From assembly GCA_004843345.1 (NCBI GenBank), contig CP039460.1, forward strand, positions 1,597,001-1,661,000: a DNA stretch of 64,000 nucleotides, in the 5' to 3' direction. Under the pieces are notes generated by a model that was given only the letters and a program-made list of their open reading frames with translations, was not told the origin of the DNA and did not search any database. Of the stretch, positions 17,779 to 26,631 are shown piece by piece; the first letter of the stretch is position 1, and the number at the start of each line of letters is the position of its first letter. The translations under genes were made by a program, and so were the position numbers. This DNA is from Acetobacteraceae bacterium. Lineage in GTDB: Bacteria > Pseudomonadota > Alphaproteobacteria > Acetobacterales > Acetobacteraceae.

Positions 17779-19094
17779 TGGAAAGCCTCCATTTCTTCGA
17801 GCTGTTCTTGTCTTTTGGCGATACGCTCTTTCCAAGCAAAGAAGGGGACAATGCCATACATGTAGAGAAGCCACCAGACCAAACATCCTCGGGCAAGCCA
17901 TAGCATTGTATCTGATGGAGGGTTTAGACCTGCAAAGCAAAGGCCAGCAAAAGAAGCAATAAAAGTGATGAAAATAAATTTTAGCATCCCTCTGTCTGAC
18001 ATTTCTACTTTTGGAGATCGGTCAAGCCAAGGGAGGAGGGCAAGCGAAAAAACGACCAAAATAACGGCAACTAATCCAAAAGCTTCCGAAGGAACGGCTC
18101 TTAAAATGGCGAAGAAAGGGGCAAGGTACCACGGGGGATGGATATTGGTCGGGGTACGCATCGGATCGGCAGGAATAAGGTTTTCAGGCTCACTCACAAA
18201 ATTGGGTAAAAAAGAGGCACAACCAAATAGGACTAAAAGAATACAGACAATCCCAATAGCATCATTGACGACAAAATAGGGATAGAAAGGAAGGCGTCTG
18301 TTCGGCTGGCCACATTTAGATTTTGAACGGCAGACACCTATTTTGGACTGTTTTTTTTCTTCATTGCTAGGACGGTGACAGCATCCAACTTGTCCAGCCT
18401 CTGGATTTGTGCGCCGCATTCCAAGCCCATGAACGCATAGAATATGAAATCCTACAAGAAGGAGCATAAAAAGCGCCCCTGAAAAATGGAAAATAAAAAG
18501 GCGTTGTAAGCTCATGGTTGCTGCGGAAGGATTTCCTGGTTCTTCAAAAGAGGCTGCGCCAAAGAGCCAAGCGCCTAAGCCACCAGAAGGATAGGGGACA
18601 ACATTAAGCGCATTGCGGCTGACAGTTGCAGCCCAGTAGGAAAGCTGTCCCCAAGGGAGGCAGTATCCTGCAAAAGAAATGGCTAAAAATCCACAAAAGA
18701 GAACCCATCCGCTAATCCAGGTCAATTCACGGGGAATTTTGTAAGAACCATACCAAAGTCCTCTGCCAATATGGAGGTAAAGCGCAACAAAGAGGGCAAA
18801 AACGCCGCCTTGGTGGAGAAGGTGGAGAAACCATCCAGAGGGAAGCCTTCTTATAATGTCTTCAACGGAATTAAAGGCGTTTGCTTCTGTTGGGCTATAA
18901 GCAAGTGCCATGAAAATACCGCTGAAAATCATGAGCACCAAGGCAGTTAGAATACAAGCGCCTGTTGTCCAAAGCAGCCATAATTTTCCACGTTTAAGAA
19001 CAGGAAAATCAAGAAAGTGCTTTATCATTCCTTCAAGCATTGGCAAGCGGGTATAAAGCCAGAAAGGTTCTTTAGGATCGGAAGGGAGATTCAT
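17775..19094 (-). CDS. petB: Cytochrome b of the bc1 complex, with a cysteine-rich insertion
   Basis: Quinol-oxidising core of complex III, two haems b. 439 aa. Haem ligands sit in LLHQGGVFALFVALYLHIGR and IFHFSGALFMLLLVGFHILCVHG. The PEWY-like quinol site appears as PPWYLAPFFAILR with flanking residues. Between helices D and E (residues about 226-268) there is a loop longer than usual with Cys238, Cys239, His240, Cys255 and Cys261; typical cytochrome b sequences have a short Asn/Pro loop there. ATGA overlaps both with petA upstream and petC downstream. Confidence 0.95.
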   Translation of the reverse strand: MNLPSDPKEPFWLYTRLPMLEGMIKHFLDFPVLKRGKLWLLWTTGACILTALVLMIFSGIFMALAYSPTEANAFNSVEDIIRRLPSGWFLHLLHQGGVFALFVALYLHIGRGLWYGSYKIPRELTWISGWVLFCGFLAISFAGYCLPWGQLSYWAATVSRNALNVVPYPSGGLGAWLFGAASFEEPGNPSAATMSLQRLFIFHFSGALFMLLLVGFHILCVHGLGMRRTNPEAGQVGCCHRPSNEEKKQSKIGVCRSKSKCGQPNRRLPFYPYFVVNDAIGIVCILLVLFGCASFLPNFVSEPENLIPADPMRTPTNIHPPWYLAPFFAILRAVPSEAFGLVAVILVVFSLALLPWLDRSPKVEMSDRGMLKFIFITFIASFAGLCFAGLNPPSDTMLWLARGCLVWWLLYMYGIVPFFAWKERIAKRQEQLEEMEAFQ

Positions 19095-19741
19095 AATTTT
19101 TCAATCGACGAGAGGGAAAAATCTGGGGACTGCTCAGATTCCCCAATGCGTAGCATCAGGCCTTTTTCAGTATTTTTAAAGGAGACTGGTGGGACAGGAA
19201 GATTAAACGGGGCTGGCATATTTTTAAAAACACGTCCAGCGCCATCGAACCAAGAGCCATGGCAGGGGCAATGAAAAGAAGAATCTTTTTTTGGTTCAAA
19301 AAGTGTTGTGCATCCAAGATGGGTGCAGGTATTGATGAGAATCAGATATTCAGGCTTAAGGGAACGATGCCAATTACTTGCCTCTGGGGGTTGCTGTTTA
19401 CGTTGGGATTCAGGGTCTCTTAGCTTAGTTAAAAGTTCTGGTTTTTGGAGTTCATTTAGCATGACCTGTGTGCGGTGCTGAATAAATACAGGAAGGCCTC
19501 GCCATCTTACAATTCTAAAAGAGCCTTCTGCTAAATCTGAGAGATCAGTTTCTAAAATACTGCTTTGAGAAAGTGTGGAGGCAATGCTGTGATTGGTTCC
19601 ATTGAGGCTATTGATTGCGGGGATAGCAAGGGAACACGCTCCAGCTCCAGCGCATGCGCAGGTTGCATAGCCTACAAGTGACATTTTTCCCCCATTTTTA
19701 AGAATGTCCCTGCGTGAAGGGTCAGAGGAATCTAAAGACAT
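19091..19741 (-). CDS. petA: Rieske iron-sulphur subunit of the bc1 complex
   Basis: Moves electrons from quinol to cytochrome c1. 216 aa, starting at ATG. Tat-type signal (SRRDILKNGG) followed by a membrane segment with an unusual Cys/Ala/Gly-rich stretch (GYATCACAGAGACSLAI). The [2Fe-2S] ligands are in CTHLGC and CPCHGSWFD. First gene of the operon; 146 bases upstream of its start lies a perfect Fur-like palindrome. Confidence 0.95.
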   Translation of the reverse strand: MSLDSSDPSRRDILKNGGKMSLVGYATCACAGAGACSLAIPAINSLNGTNHSIASTLSQSSILETDLSDLAEGSFRIVRWRGLPVFIQHRTQVMLNELQKPELLTKLRDPESQRKQQPPEASNWHRSLKPEYLILINTCTHLGCTTLFEPKKDSSFHCPCHGSWFDGAGRVFKNMPAPFNLPVPPVSFKNTEKGLMLRIGESEQSPDFSLSSIEKL

Positions 19742-19886
19742 AAAACACCCTAAAAAGAGGAAATAATAAGATTTCCTATAAATTATTTTATTTGCACAAC
19801 GGATTTAATTTTTAACTCAAAGAATGTTTAAACTTAAATATCGTGCATTCTAAAGAAGATTTTTCTAAGTCTCTTGGAGTTTACGT

Positions 19887-19905
19887 GAAAATGATTATCA
19901 TTTTC
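19887..19905. promoter_or_regulatory. Fur-box-like operator upstream of petABC
   Basis: GAAAATGATTATCATTTTC is a perfect 9-1-9 palindrome and agrees with the classical 19-bp Fur consensus at nearly every position. It lies between acnA (convergent to it) and petA, 146 bases from the petA start, so it most plausibly controls petABC or an unseen transcript. Confidence 0.7.
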
Positions 19906-19913
19906 AAGGTTCG

Positions 19914-19965
19914 AGAGAGAAAAGAGGTTAATCTTCATAATGCGCAATGGGCACAGATTAACCTC
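19914..19965 (-). terminator. Probable acnA terminator (long-loop hairpin)
   Basis: An 11-bp perfect stem GAGGTTAATCT / AGATTAACCTC with a 20-base loop, followed on the minus strand by TTTTCTCTCTC, 43 bases after the acnA stop. The loop is long for a terminator. Confidence 0.5.
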
Positions 19966-20007
19966 GTTCTTTTAAAAGAGGCTCTAATTTTTCACTCTAA
20001 GATGCTT

Positions 20008-22644
20008 CTATTGAGATGTTTCAGAAGCAAGACGCTGGAGAATAGAAGGGAGAATGCCACCATGTTGTAGATAATGGATTTCTGCTTCGGTCTCTAAGCG
20101 TGCCATCATCAAAATTTTTTCTTTCTTGCCATTTTTTCGTGTGAAAATGACTGGAATTTCAGCATGTGGCGCTAAGGTTGATGGTAGGTGAATATCAATT
20201 AATTCCTCTCCTGTCAGGTTTAAGCTTTTGCGTGTTATTTTCTCAGGAAAAGTGAGGGGGAGGATACCCATTCCAACAAGGTTGGAGCGGTGAATACGTT
20301 CAAAGCTTTCCGCTAAAATAGCTTTTACGCCAAGTAGGTTTGGCCCTTTTGCCGCCCAGTCACGGCTGGAACCCATGCCATAATTCTCGCCAGCGATAAC
20401 AATAAGAGGAATTTTTTCCTCTTTATAACGCATTGCGACATCGAAAATGGAACCTTTTTTACCGTCTGGATAATGGCGAGAAATACCTCCCTCACTTTCT
20501 GGAAGCATTTCATTACGGATGCGAATATTGGCAAAAGTTCCCCGTGCCATAATCTCATCATTTCCACGTCGGCTGCCATAAGAATTGAAATTTTCAGCTT
20601 TGACACCACGCTGCGTGAGATAGGCGGCTGCAGGGCTGTTGGGAGAAATATTGCCAGCCGGGGAGATATGATCGGTTGTAATATTATCTCCTAAGAGCGC
20701 TAGAATGCGCGCTTGTGAGATCGGCTCAAAATGGTCAATTTTTTGGAGTGTATGAACCCAAGGTGGATTATGAAGATAGGTCGAGTTGTCTGGCCATTGA
20801 AAAAGGGGTGTCGATTTTTCTGATTTAAGGCTTTGCCACAGAGGTGTGCCGTTTTCGGCTTCTTTGTAGCTTTCAGAGAAAGTTTTGGGCGTGATGTAGC
20901 TTAGAATATAATCTGATATTTCTTTTTCGCTAGGCCAAATATCTTTTAGATAGACATCTTTCCCATTTTGATCTTGTCCAATCGGATCTTTGGTTAGATC
21001 TGTTTTGAGATTGCCAGCAAGTGCATAAGCTACGACAAGCGGCGGGCTGGCTAGATAATTAACTTTTGTAAGGGGAGAAATGCGTCCTTCGAAATTACGA
21101 TTGCCCGAAAGGATAGCACCAACAGTAAGATTATTTTTTTGGATGGCCTCTGTAATATCTGTTTGCAAAGGGCCAGAGTTGCCAATACAGGTTGCGCATC
21201 CATAGCCGACAACTTCAAATCCTAAGGCATCAAGGTCTTTATTTAATCCGCCTGCTGCAAGATAGTTGGAGACGGCGCGTGAGCCAGGTGTGAGGGAGGT
21301 TTTGACGCTGGCTCTAATTGAAAGACCAAAAGAGCGTGCTTTTCTTGCCAATAATCCAGCCGCCACCATGACGGAAGGATTAGAGGTATTGGTGCAGGAG
21401 GTGATGGCAGCGATCACAACATCATTGTTTTTTAAGGTTTCACCATTTTTAAGTGTTGCTTTGACAGTCTCGTCAGAGGGAGGGAGTGATTGTGCAACTT
21501 CGGCGAGAGGATGACGTTCTGAAGGGTTTTTAGGGCCTGCGAGACAAGGTGCAATGTTTGACAGATCAATTTCGAGGATGTCTGTAAAATGGGGCTCTGC
21601 GCTGTTGCTTTCTCTAAACAGTTTTTGTTCTTTGAGATAGGTTTCTGCAATTTTGAGATGTTTTTCAGAACGTCCTGTGAGACGAAGATATTTTAATGTC
21701 AGGGCATCCGCTGGGAAAAAGCCACAGGTTGCGCCATATTCTGGCGCCATATTTGCAATTGTGGCCCGATTTTCGACAGGAAGTGTTTCTAACGCAGAAC
21801 CAAAAAATTCAACGAATTTTCCGACAACGCCTTTTTGACGAAGTTTTTGCGTTACCGTAAGAACGAGGTCAGTTGAGGTTGTGCCAACAGGCAATTTGCC
21901 AATGAGACGAACGCCGATAACATCTGGAATACGCATGGCAATGCTTTCACCTAGACTGGCGGCTTCGGCTTCAATACCGCCAACGCCCCAACCGAGAACA
22001 CCTAATCCGTTAATCATTGTCGTGTGGCTGTCGGTTCCAAATAATGTATCTGGAAAAAGCGTGTGGTTTCGATTTTGAACAAGAGGGGCAATATATTCGA
22101 GATTCACCTGATGGCAAATGCCGTTTCCTGGTGGAATGACACGGAAATTTTTTAGATTTTTCTGTGCCCAGTCTAAAAAACGGTAACGTTCTTCATTTTG
22201 TGAAAATTCAACTTCGATATTTTTTTTGAGCGCTTCCTGTGTGCCTGAGAATTCAACTGAAAGAGAGTGATCAATAACAAGATCCACAGGAATTGCAGGA
22301 TTGATATTTTCAGGCGCTTTCCCAAGTTTTTTCATACCGTCCCGAAGCGCAGCAAAATCAACAACCGCAGGAACGCCTGTGAAATCTTGCATGAGAATGC
22401 GTGCAGGGCTAAAGGGGATTTCTTTTTCAGAATGTCCTGTTTCTGCCCATGAAATAAGCGCTTCTGAAGCTTCTTTTTCATGGTGTCTTAAGGTGTTCTC
22501 GAGAAGAATTTTAAGGGAAAAAGGGAGTTCTTTTCCGGCAGTCTTTGTTTGTTTAAAAGCTTGTGGCAGAGAGCTGAAATGATATGTTTCCCCCTCAATT
22601 TTGAGGGTGCTAGGAAAGAGCATGTTAGAGAAAGTGTCTACCAT
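20008..22644 (-). CDS. acnA: Aconitate hydratase A
   Basis: Interconverts citrate and isocitrate with a [4Fe-4S] cluster in the cytoplasm. 878 aa, the AcnA/IRP-type length. Motifs: DFTGVPAVVDFAALRD, DSHTTMINGLGVLGWGVGG, cluster cysteine in ITSCTNTSNPSV and GCATCIGNSG, and the swivel-domain GDNITTDHISPAG plus GMGSSRDWAAKG. Start ATG with AGGA upstream. It follows gltA by 28 bases on the same strand, so gltA-acnA is probably one operon. Confidence 0.97.
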   Translation of the reverse strand: MVDTFSNMLFPSTLKIEGETYHFSSLPQAFKQTKTAGKELPFSLKILLENTLRHHEKEASEALISWAETGHSEKEIPFSPARILMQDFTGVPAVVDFAALRDGMKKLGKAPENINPAIPVDLVIDHSLSVEFSGTQEALKKNIEVEFSQNEERYRFLDWAQKNLKNFRVIPPGNGICHQVNLEYIAPLVQNRNHTLFPDTLFGTDSHTTMINGLGVLGWGVGGIEAEAASLGESIAMRIPDVIGVRLIGKLPVGTTSTDLVLTVTQKLRQKGVVGKFVEFFGSALETLPVENRATIANMAPEYGATCGFFPADALTLKYLRLTGRSEKHLKIAETYLKEQKLFRESNSAEPHFTDILEIDLSNIAPCLAGPKNPSERHPLAEVAQSLPPSDETVKATLKNGETLKNNDVVIAAITSCTNTSNPSVMVAAGLLARKARSFGLSIRASVKTSLTPGSRAVSNYLAAGGLNKDLDALGFEVVGYGCATCIGNSGPLQTDITEAIQKNNLTVGAILSGNRNFEGRISPLTKVNYLASPPLVVAYALAGNLKTDLTKDPIGQDQNGKDVYLKDIWPSEKEISDYILSYITPKTFSESYKEAENGTPLWQSLKSEKSTPLFQWPDNSTYLHNPPWVHTLQKIDHFEPISQARILALLGDNITTDHISPAGNISPNSPAAAYLTQRGVKAENFNSYGSRRGNDEIMARGTFANIRIRNEMLPESEGGISRHYPDGKKGSIFDVAMRYKEEKIPLIVIAGENYGMGSSRDWAAKGPNLLGVKAILAESFERIHRSNLVGMGILPLTFPEKITRKSLNLTGEELIDIHLPSTLAPHAEIPVIFTRKNGKKEKILMMARLETEAEIHYLQHGGILPSILQRLASETSQ

Positions 22645-22672
22645 ATAAAGAGATTCCTAAATTTTGAGGCGG

Positions 22673-24019
22673 TTAATGATTTCTAGAGCGGAATTCTTCT
22701 GGAATATCGCGCTGGGCTTGGCCTGTATAAATTTGTCGAGGGCGGGCAATGGTTGGGTTGGTTTCTAACATTTCTTTCCATTGCGACATCCACCCTGCTG
22801 TTCTTGAGACGGCGAAAAAGACTGTAAAGAAAGAAGAGGGGATACCGAGTGCCCGCAACGTAATCCCTGAATAAAAATCAACATTCGGATAGAGGTTGCG
22901 TTTAATGAAATAATCATCTTGCCGGGCAAGCTCCTCCAGTTTTAAAGCAAGTTTAAGCTGAGGGTCCTGTTTAACGCCAATTTCATCTAAGATTTCTAAG
23001 CAGAGTTCGCGCATGAGGTTTGCACGTGGGTCTCGGTTTTTATAAATACGGTGCCCAAATCCCATGAGACGGGTCGGATCGTTACGATCCCGTACTTTTG
23101 CTAAAAAGGAAGGGATATTTTCAATGGATCCAATTTCCTGAAGCATATCTAAAACCGCCTCGTTGGCGCCACCATGGGCAGGTCCCCAGAGGGCAGCGAC
23201 CCCAGCGCCGACACAGGCAAAAGGATTGACACCAGAAGACCCTGCCATACGGACTGTTGAGGTTGAAACATTCTGTCCATGATCGGTGTGCAAGGACATG
23301 ATTTTATCAAAAGCGCTTATAAGCGCCTTGCTGCCTTTCCACTCTTTTCCAGGCATGGAAAAAAGCATGTGCAGGAAGTTTTCAGCATAGCTTAGGCCAG
23401 GCTGAGGATACATGAGGGGAAGTCCATTGCCATAACGGTAAATCCAAGCGGCTAACGTTGGCATTTTTGCAATAATTTTAATCGCAGAAAGCTGACGTTC
23501 TTCTGGCAGAATCATGTGACGCTGATCGGCAGAGGGATCTGCATAAAAGCTTGAGAGTGCCCCCATCGTAGCACAAAGCATCGCCATAGGATGGGAGCTG
23601 CGCCGGAATCCGTTAAAGAAATTTCGGATTTGCTCATGAAGATAGGCTTCATCTGCAAGCGTATTTTCGAAATCCTGTTTGGCCTGTTGTGTAGGAAGTT
23701 CTCCATTTAGCAGAAGATAGGCGATTTCAGGATAGGTGGCATGGGCGCAGAGCTGCTCTATTGGATAACCACGATGGAGCAGGACACCGTTTTCGCCGTC
23801 AATAAAGGTAATAGCGCTTTCACAGGAAGCCGTGCTTGAAAATCCACTGTCGAAGGTTAAGACACCATGTTCTGCATAAAGGCGGTTAATATTGATGCCA
23901 TCAGCGCCGAGTGTCGCTTTTTTTAGTGGAAATGAAATAGATTGTTGTTGTGGTGTTTGTAAATTCCAGTTTGAAGGGGTTTTATCGGCATTAGAGGAAA
24001 AATGCGATTTAGGCTGCAT
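22673..24019 (-). CDS. gltA: Citrate synthase (type II, hexameric)
   Basis: Condenses oxaloacetate and acetyl-CoA. 448 aa from ATG 24019 with AAGAGA ribosome-binding sequence; an upstream GTG at 24034 would add five residues. Catalytic and signature segments: LHTDHGQNVSTSTVRMAGS, GPAHGGANEAVLDML, MGFGHRIYKNRDPRA and NVDFYSG. In acetic acid bacteria a citrate synthase (aarA) is tied to acetic acid resistance, but this copy cannot be identified as AarA from sequence alone. Divergent from icd. Confidence 0.96.
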   Translation of the reverse strand: MQPKSHFSSNADKTPSNWNLQTPQQQSISFPLKKATLGADGININRLYAEHGVLTFDSGFSSTASCESAITFIDGENGVLLHRGYPIEQLCAHATYPEIAYLLLNGELPTQQAKQDFENTLADEAYLHEQIRNFFNGFRRSSHPMAMLCATMGALSSFYADPSADQRHMILPEERQLSAIKIIAKMPTLAAWIYRYGNGLPLMYPQPGLSYAENFLHMLFSMPGKEWKGSKALISAFDKIMSLHTDHGQNVSTSTVRMAGSSGVNPFACVGAGVAALWGPAHGGANEAVLDMLQEIGSIENIPSFLAKVRDRNDPTRLMGFGHRIYKNRDPRANLMRELCLEILDEIGVKQDPQLKLALKLEELARQDDYFIKRNLYPNVDFYSGITLRALGIPSSFFTVFFAVSRTAGWMSQWKEMLETNPTIARPRQIYTGQAQRDIPEEFRSRNH

Positions 24020-24189
24020 AAGAATCTCTTTCACAACTGGCAGGGCAGAACATTTTGGCTTGATAGGATATGTTAGCGAAATTTTTTCCTCTAGAATATC
24101 CTAGTCAGAGCGCAATAAGCTATTCATACTAACGGAGAGAGAATTTCTCTCAAGCTTATTTTTAAAAAATAGAGAAGAAAGGTAGGCAA

Positions 24190-25224
24190 ATGGCTTCGCT
24201 AAATGGAAAAATCCCTGCAACGCTGATTCCTGGTGATGGGATTGGCCCTGAAATTACACAGGCAACAATTTCTGTTTTAGAGGCGCTTCAAGCTCCCTTT
24301 CAATGGGATGAACAGATTGCAGGCATGGCTGCTTTGGAAAAATCTGGCTCTCCATTACCTGAAGAAACGCTTAAAAGTCTGCGTAGAACAGGTCTTTCTT
24401 TAAAAGGGCCTTTAACAACGCAAAGCGGTAAAGGTTTTCGTTCCATTAACGTGACCTTGCGTCAGGAATTTGATCTTTTTGCGAATGTGCGCCCAGCCAG
24501 AACACTTGTCCCACGCCCTGATTTAGCACGCTATGATCATCTCGATATTGTGTTAATCCGTGAGAATATTGAGGGATATTATGCGGCTCGGGAATATTAT
24601 CTGCCACAAGATAATGATCCAGAGGGAATGGCGCTCGCAGCAGGTTATGTCACAAAAAAAGAGTGTCGGCGTATTGTGCGCTATGCGTTTGAATATGCGT
24701 TAAAAAACGGACGTAAAAAAGTGACGCTTGTGCATAAAGCCAATATTGTAAAATTAATGTGCGGTATGTTTCTTGAAATTGGCCGTGAAGTGGCAAAGGA
24801 ATATTCTGGCAGGGTAGCTTGCGATGAGCGGATTGTTGATGCCTGTGCGATGCAGCTTTGCTTAGATCCTTTGCAATTTGATGTGATTGTAACAACTAAT
24901 TTGTTTGGAGATATTTTGTCTGATCAGATTTCGGGTTTGATCGGTGGGCTTGGATTAGCACCGGGCGCAAATATTGGAGAAAAAATGGCTATGTTTGAGG
25001 CCGTTCATGGCTCTGCCCCTGATTTGGTTGGAAAATCCTGCGCTAATCCTGTTGCCTTGATGCTTGCTGGAGGATTGATGCTGGAACATGTTGGTGAAGT
25101 TGAAAAAGCACATGCCTTGCGCAAAGCCATTGATAAAACATTGGCAAGCAATATCCGGACAGGTGATTTGGGTGGAACGGCGAAAACCTTTGAATTTTCT
25201 CAAGCGATTATTCAAAATTTATAA
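24190..25224 (+). CDS. icd: NAD-type isocitrate dehydrogenase
   Basis: Oxidatively decarboxylates isocitrate to 2-oxoglutarate. 344 aa, the short isocitrate/isopropylmalate dehydrogenase class. Seen: IPGDGIGPEIT, KGPLTTQSGKGFRSINVTLRQ (phosphorylation-loop type Ser typical of isocitrate enzymes), LVRENIEG-like LIRENIEGYYAA, LVHKANIVKL, VTTNLFGDILSDQISGLIGG and EAVHGSAPD. The size and motifs match NAD-dependent rather than NADP E. coli Icd. Starts at ATG with AGAAAGG. Isopropylmalate dehydrogenase is the alternative, less likely because of GPLTT...SGKGFRS. Confidence 0.88.
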   Translation: MASLNGKIPATLIPGDGIGPEITQATISVLEALQAPFQWDEQIAGMAALEKSGSPLPEETLKSLRRTGLSLKGPLTTQSGKGFRSINVTLRQEFDLFANVRPARTLVPRPDLARYDHLDIVLIRENIEGYYAAREYYLPQDNDPEGMALAAGYVTKKECRRIVRYAFEYALKNGRKKVTLVHKANIVKLMCGMFLEIGREVAKEYSGRVACDERIVDACAMQLCLDPLQFDVIVTTNLFGDILSDQISGLIGGLGLAPGANIGEKMAMFEAVHGSAPDLVGKSCANPVALMLAGGLMLEHVGEVEKAHALRKAIDKTLASNIRTGDLGGTAKTFEFSQAIIQNL

Positions 25225-25226
25225 CA

Positions 25227-25727
25227 ATGGCTGACTTAGAAGGCGCATCTTCTCTTTTAACAGAGAAGGAAGCGGAAGAAATATTTTATAAAGATGATCT
25301 TGTTAAAGTGACCGGGCGGGGGGTCTTAACGCTGGATAAATTTTATCCGATTAGAGAGATTAGAAAAGTTTATCTTCAGCGGGAAACGGTTCGCTTTGTT
25401 TGGACAAGGATTATTATTTCCGCTTTGCTCCTTTTGCCAGCCCTTGCTATGGGCGAAGGTTTTATTGGGAAGGGCCCTGTTGGATTTTTGACGATTTTAG
25501 GACTGACAGCGCCTTTTTTATTGGTCGGGGGCGGGGCGGTTTTTAGTCTCGTACGGCCGAGTTATTACCTTTATTTTCAGACATTCCTCTATGATGAGAG
25601 GGTTTTAGAAAGCCAGTCAATTTTTCAAATTGTCCGTATAAAAAAAGCGATTTTAAAAGCAATCCATCTATATCAAAAAGAGGAAGCAGCCTATGAAAAA
25701 TCTGGAAAAATTTTAAATTTTTTTTAA
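25227..25727 (+). CDS. Two-helix membrane protein, unknown
   Basis: 166 aa, starting two bases after the icd stop. N-terminal LTEKEAEEIFYKDDLV motif, a basic region (REIRKVYLQRE), two hydrophobic segments (IIISALLLLPALAMG and LTILGLTAPFLLVGGGAVF), then a tail. It shows a resemblance to small bacterial DUF6232-type proteins but is not assigned. Its LTEKEAEEIF segment recurs in the repeats of the large membrane protein at 26628-28121. The icd spacing suggests co-transcription. Confidence 0.6.
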   Translation: MADLEGASSLLTEKEAEEIFYKDDLVKVTGRGVLTLDKFYPIREIRKVYLQRETVRFVWTRIIISALLLLPALAMGEGFIGKGPVGFLTILGLTAPFLLVGGGAVFSLVRPSYYLYFQTFLYDERVLESQSIFQIVRIKKAILKAIHLYQKEEAAYEKSGKILNFF

Positions 25728-25745
25728 GCCAGTTTGATTTACGGA

Positions 25746-25847
25746 TTATTTTTCCTTTTTAGGAAGAAGTTTTAAAAGCGCCCATCCAAAGCCAAAGCCC
25801 AGAACCATGGCAATTGCGGTTGTTCCGATAATCATGCCAGTTCCCAT
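25746..25847 (-). CDS. Single-helix small membrane peptide (33 aa)
   Basis: Found by reading the minus strand; 33 codons from ATG 25847 to TAA 25746. AAAGGAA lies 7-8 bases upstream. The peptide is one hydrophobic helix (TTAIAMVLGFGFGWALLKLL) followed by KKEK, a classic topology-setting positive tail. It sits in the gap between two plus-strand genes. No family recognised; support is ribosome-binding site, composition and lack of interrupting stop. Confidence 0.45.
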   Translation of the reverse strand: MGTGMIIGTTAIAMVLGFGFGWALLKLLPKKEK

Positions 25848-26004
25848 AAAATTTTCCTTTTCTATAAAGTCGAGATTATTTAATGATAAAGACTTTATTA
25901 AAACAGTTTTTGTCTTTAGTCCAAGAGAGACGCTTTATCTTTTTAAGCGTGGTTTGCAAATTATGCTTTATTGTAAAACTGTAAAAATGGTTAAGGGATT
26001 GTAA

Positions 26005-26631
26005 ATGAGCATGTCGGCAAAAGAGGCTGTTTTATTTTTTGATACAGAAACGACAGGATTTGTTCGTAAAGACCTTCCTATAGGTGATCCTGCACAGCCA
26101 CATTGCGTTCAGATAGCCGCTTTGCTTTGCTCAAAAGAGGGAGAAGTGCAATCCGCCTTGAACGTGCTTATCCGTGCGGATGGTTGGCGCATTCCTTATC
26201 AGGCTGCGCAAGTCCACGGGATTACAGAAGAGCAAACACATCGTTATGGCGTGAGAGAAGAGGTCGCCGCAGAGATTTTTTATAATTTGGCCTCGAATGC
26301 GTTTGCCATCGTTGGGCATAATATTGCCTTTGATATTTCAGCGATTGAGACGTTATTCCACCGTGTGAAAAAAAATGCCTGGTCCTTGCCGGAACAACGT
26401 TTTTGCACCATGAATCTTTCTAAAAAAATTTTAAATCTGCCCCCTACCCAAAGGATGCTCAACGCTGGTATTGACGAACCTAAAGCGCCTTCTTTGGCTG
26501 AGGCTTATCGTTTTTTCTTTAAAGAAGAGATTGACGGGGCGCATGATGCTATGGCTGACACAAAAGCCTGCCACCGTATTTTTTATGAACTCAGACGTCT
26601 TAGACAGAAAGAAAAGGGAGACCAAGCGTGA
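26005..26631 (+). CDS. DEDDh 3'-5' exonuclease (DnaQ-like)
   Basis: 208 aa. Exo I FFDTETTG, Exo II GHNIAFDIS and Exo III HDAMADTKA give the complete DEDDh catalytic set, so a metal-dependent 3'-5' exonuclease is well supported. It has no polymerase domain; similarity extends to stand-alone DnaQ/RNase T-like enzymes. The stop overlaps the GTG start of the following membrane gene (GTGA). Its tie to an envelope-type gene set is unexplained. Confidence 0.9.
   Translation: MSMSAKEAVLFFDTETTGFVRKDLPIGDPAQPHCVQIAALLCSKEGEVQSALNVLIRADGWRIPYQAAQVHGITEEQTHRYGVREEVAAEIFYNLASNAFAIVGHNIAFDISAIETLFHRVKKNAWSLPEQRFCTMNLSKKILNLPPTQRMLNAGIDEPKAPSLAEAYRFFFKEEIDGAHDAMADTKACHRIFYELRRLRQKEKGDQA

Noticed and set aside
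19843-20070. 75-aa plus-strand ORF between petA and acnA
   Set aside because: It overlaps the Fur palindrome, the acnA terminator hairpin and the 3' end of acnA on the other strand; composition is not protein-like and it has no ribosome-binding site.
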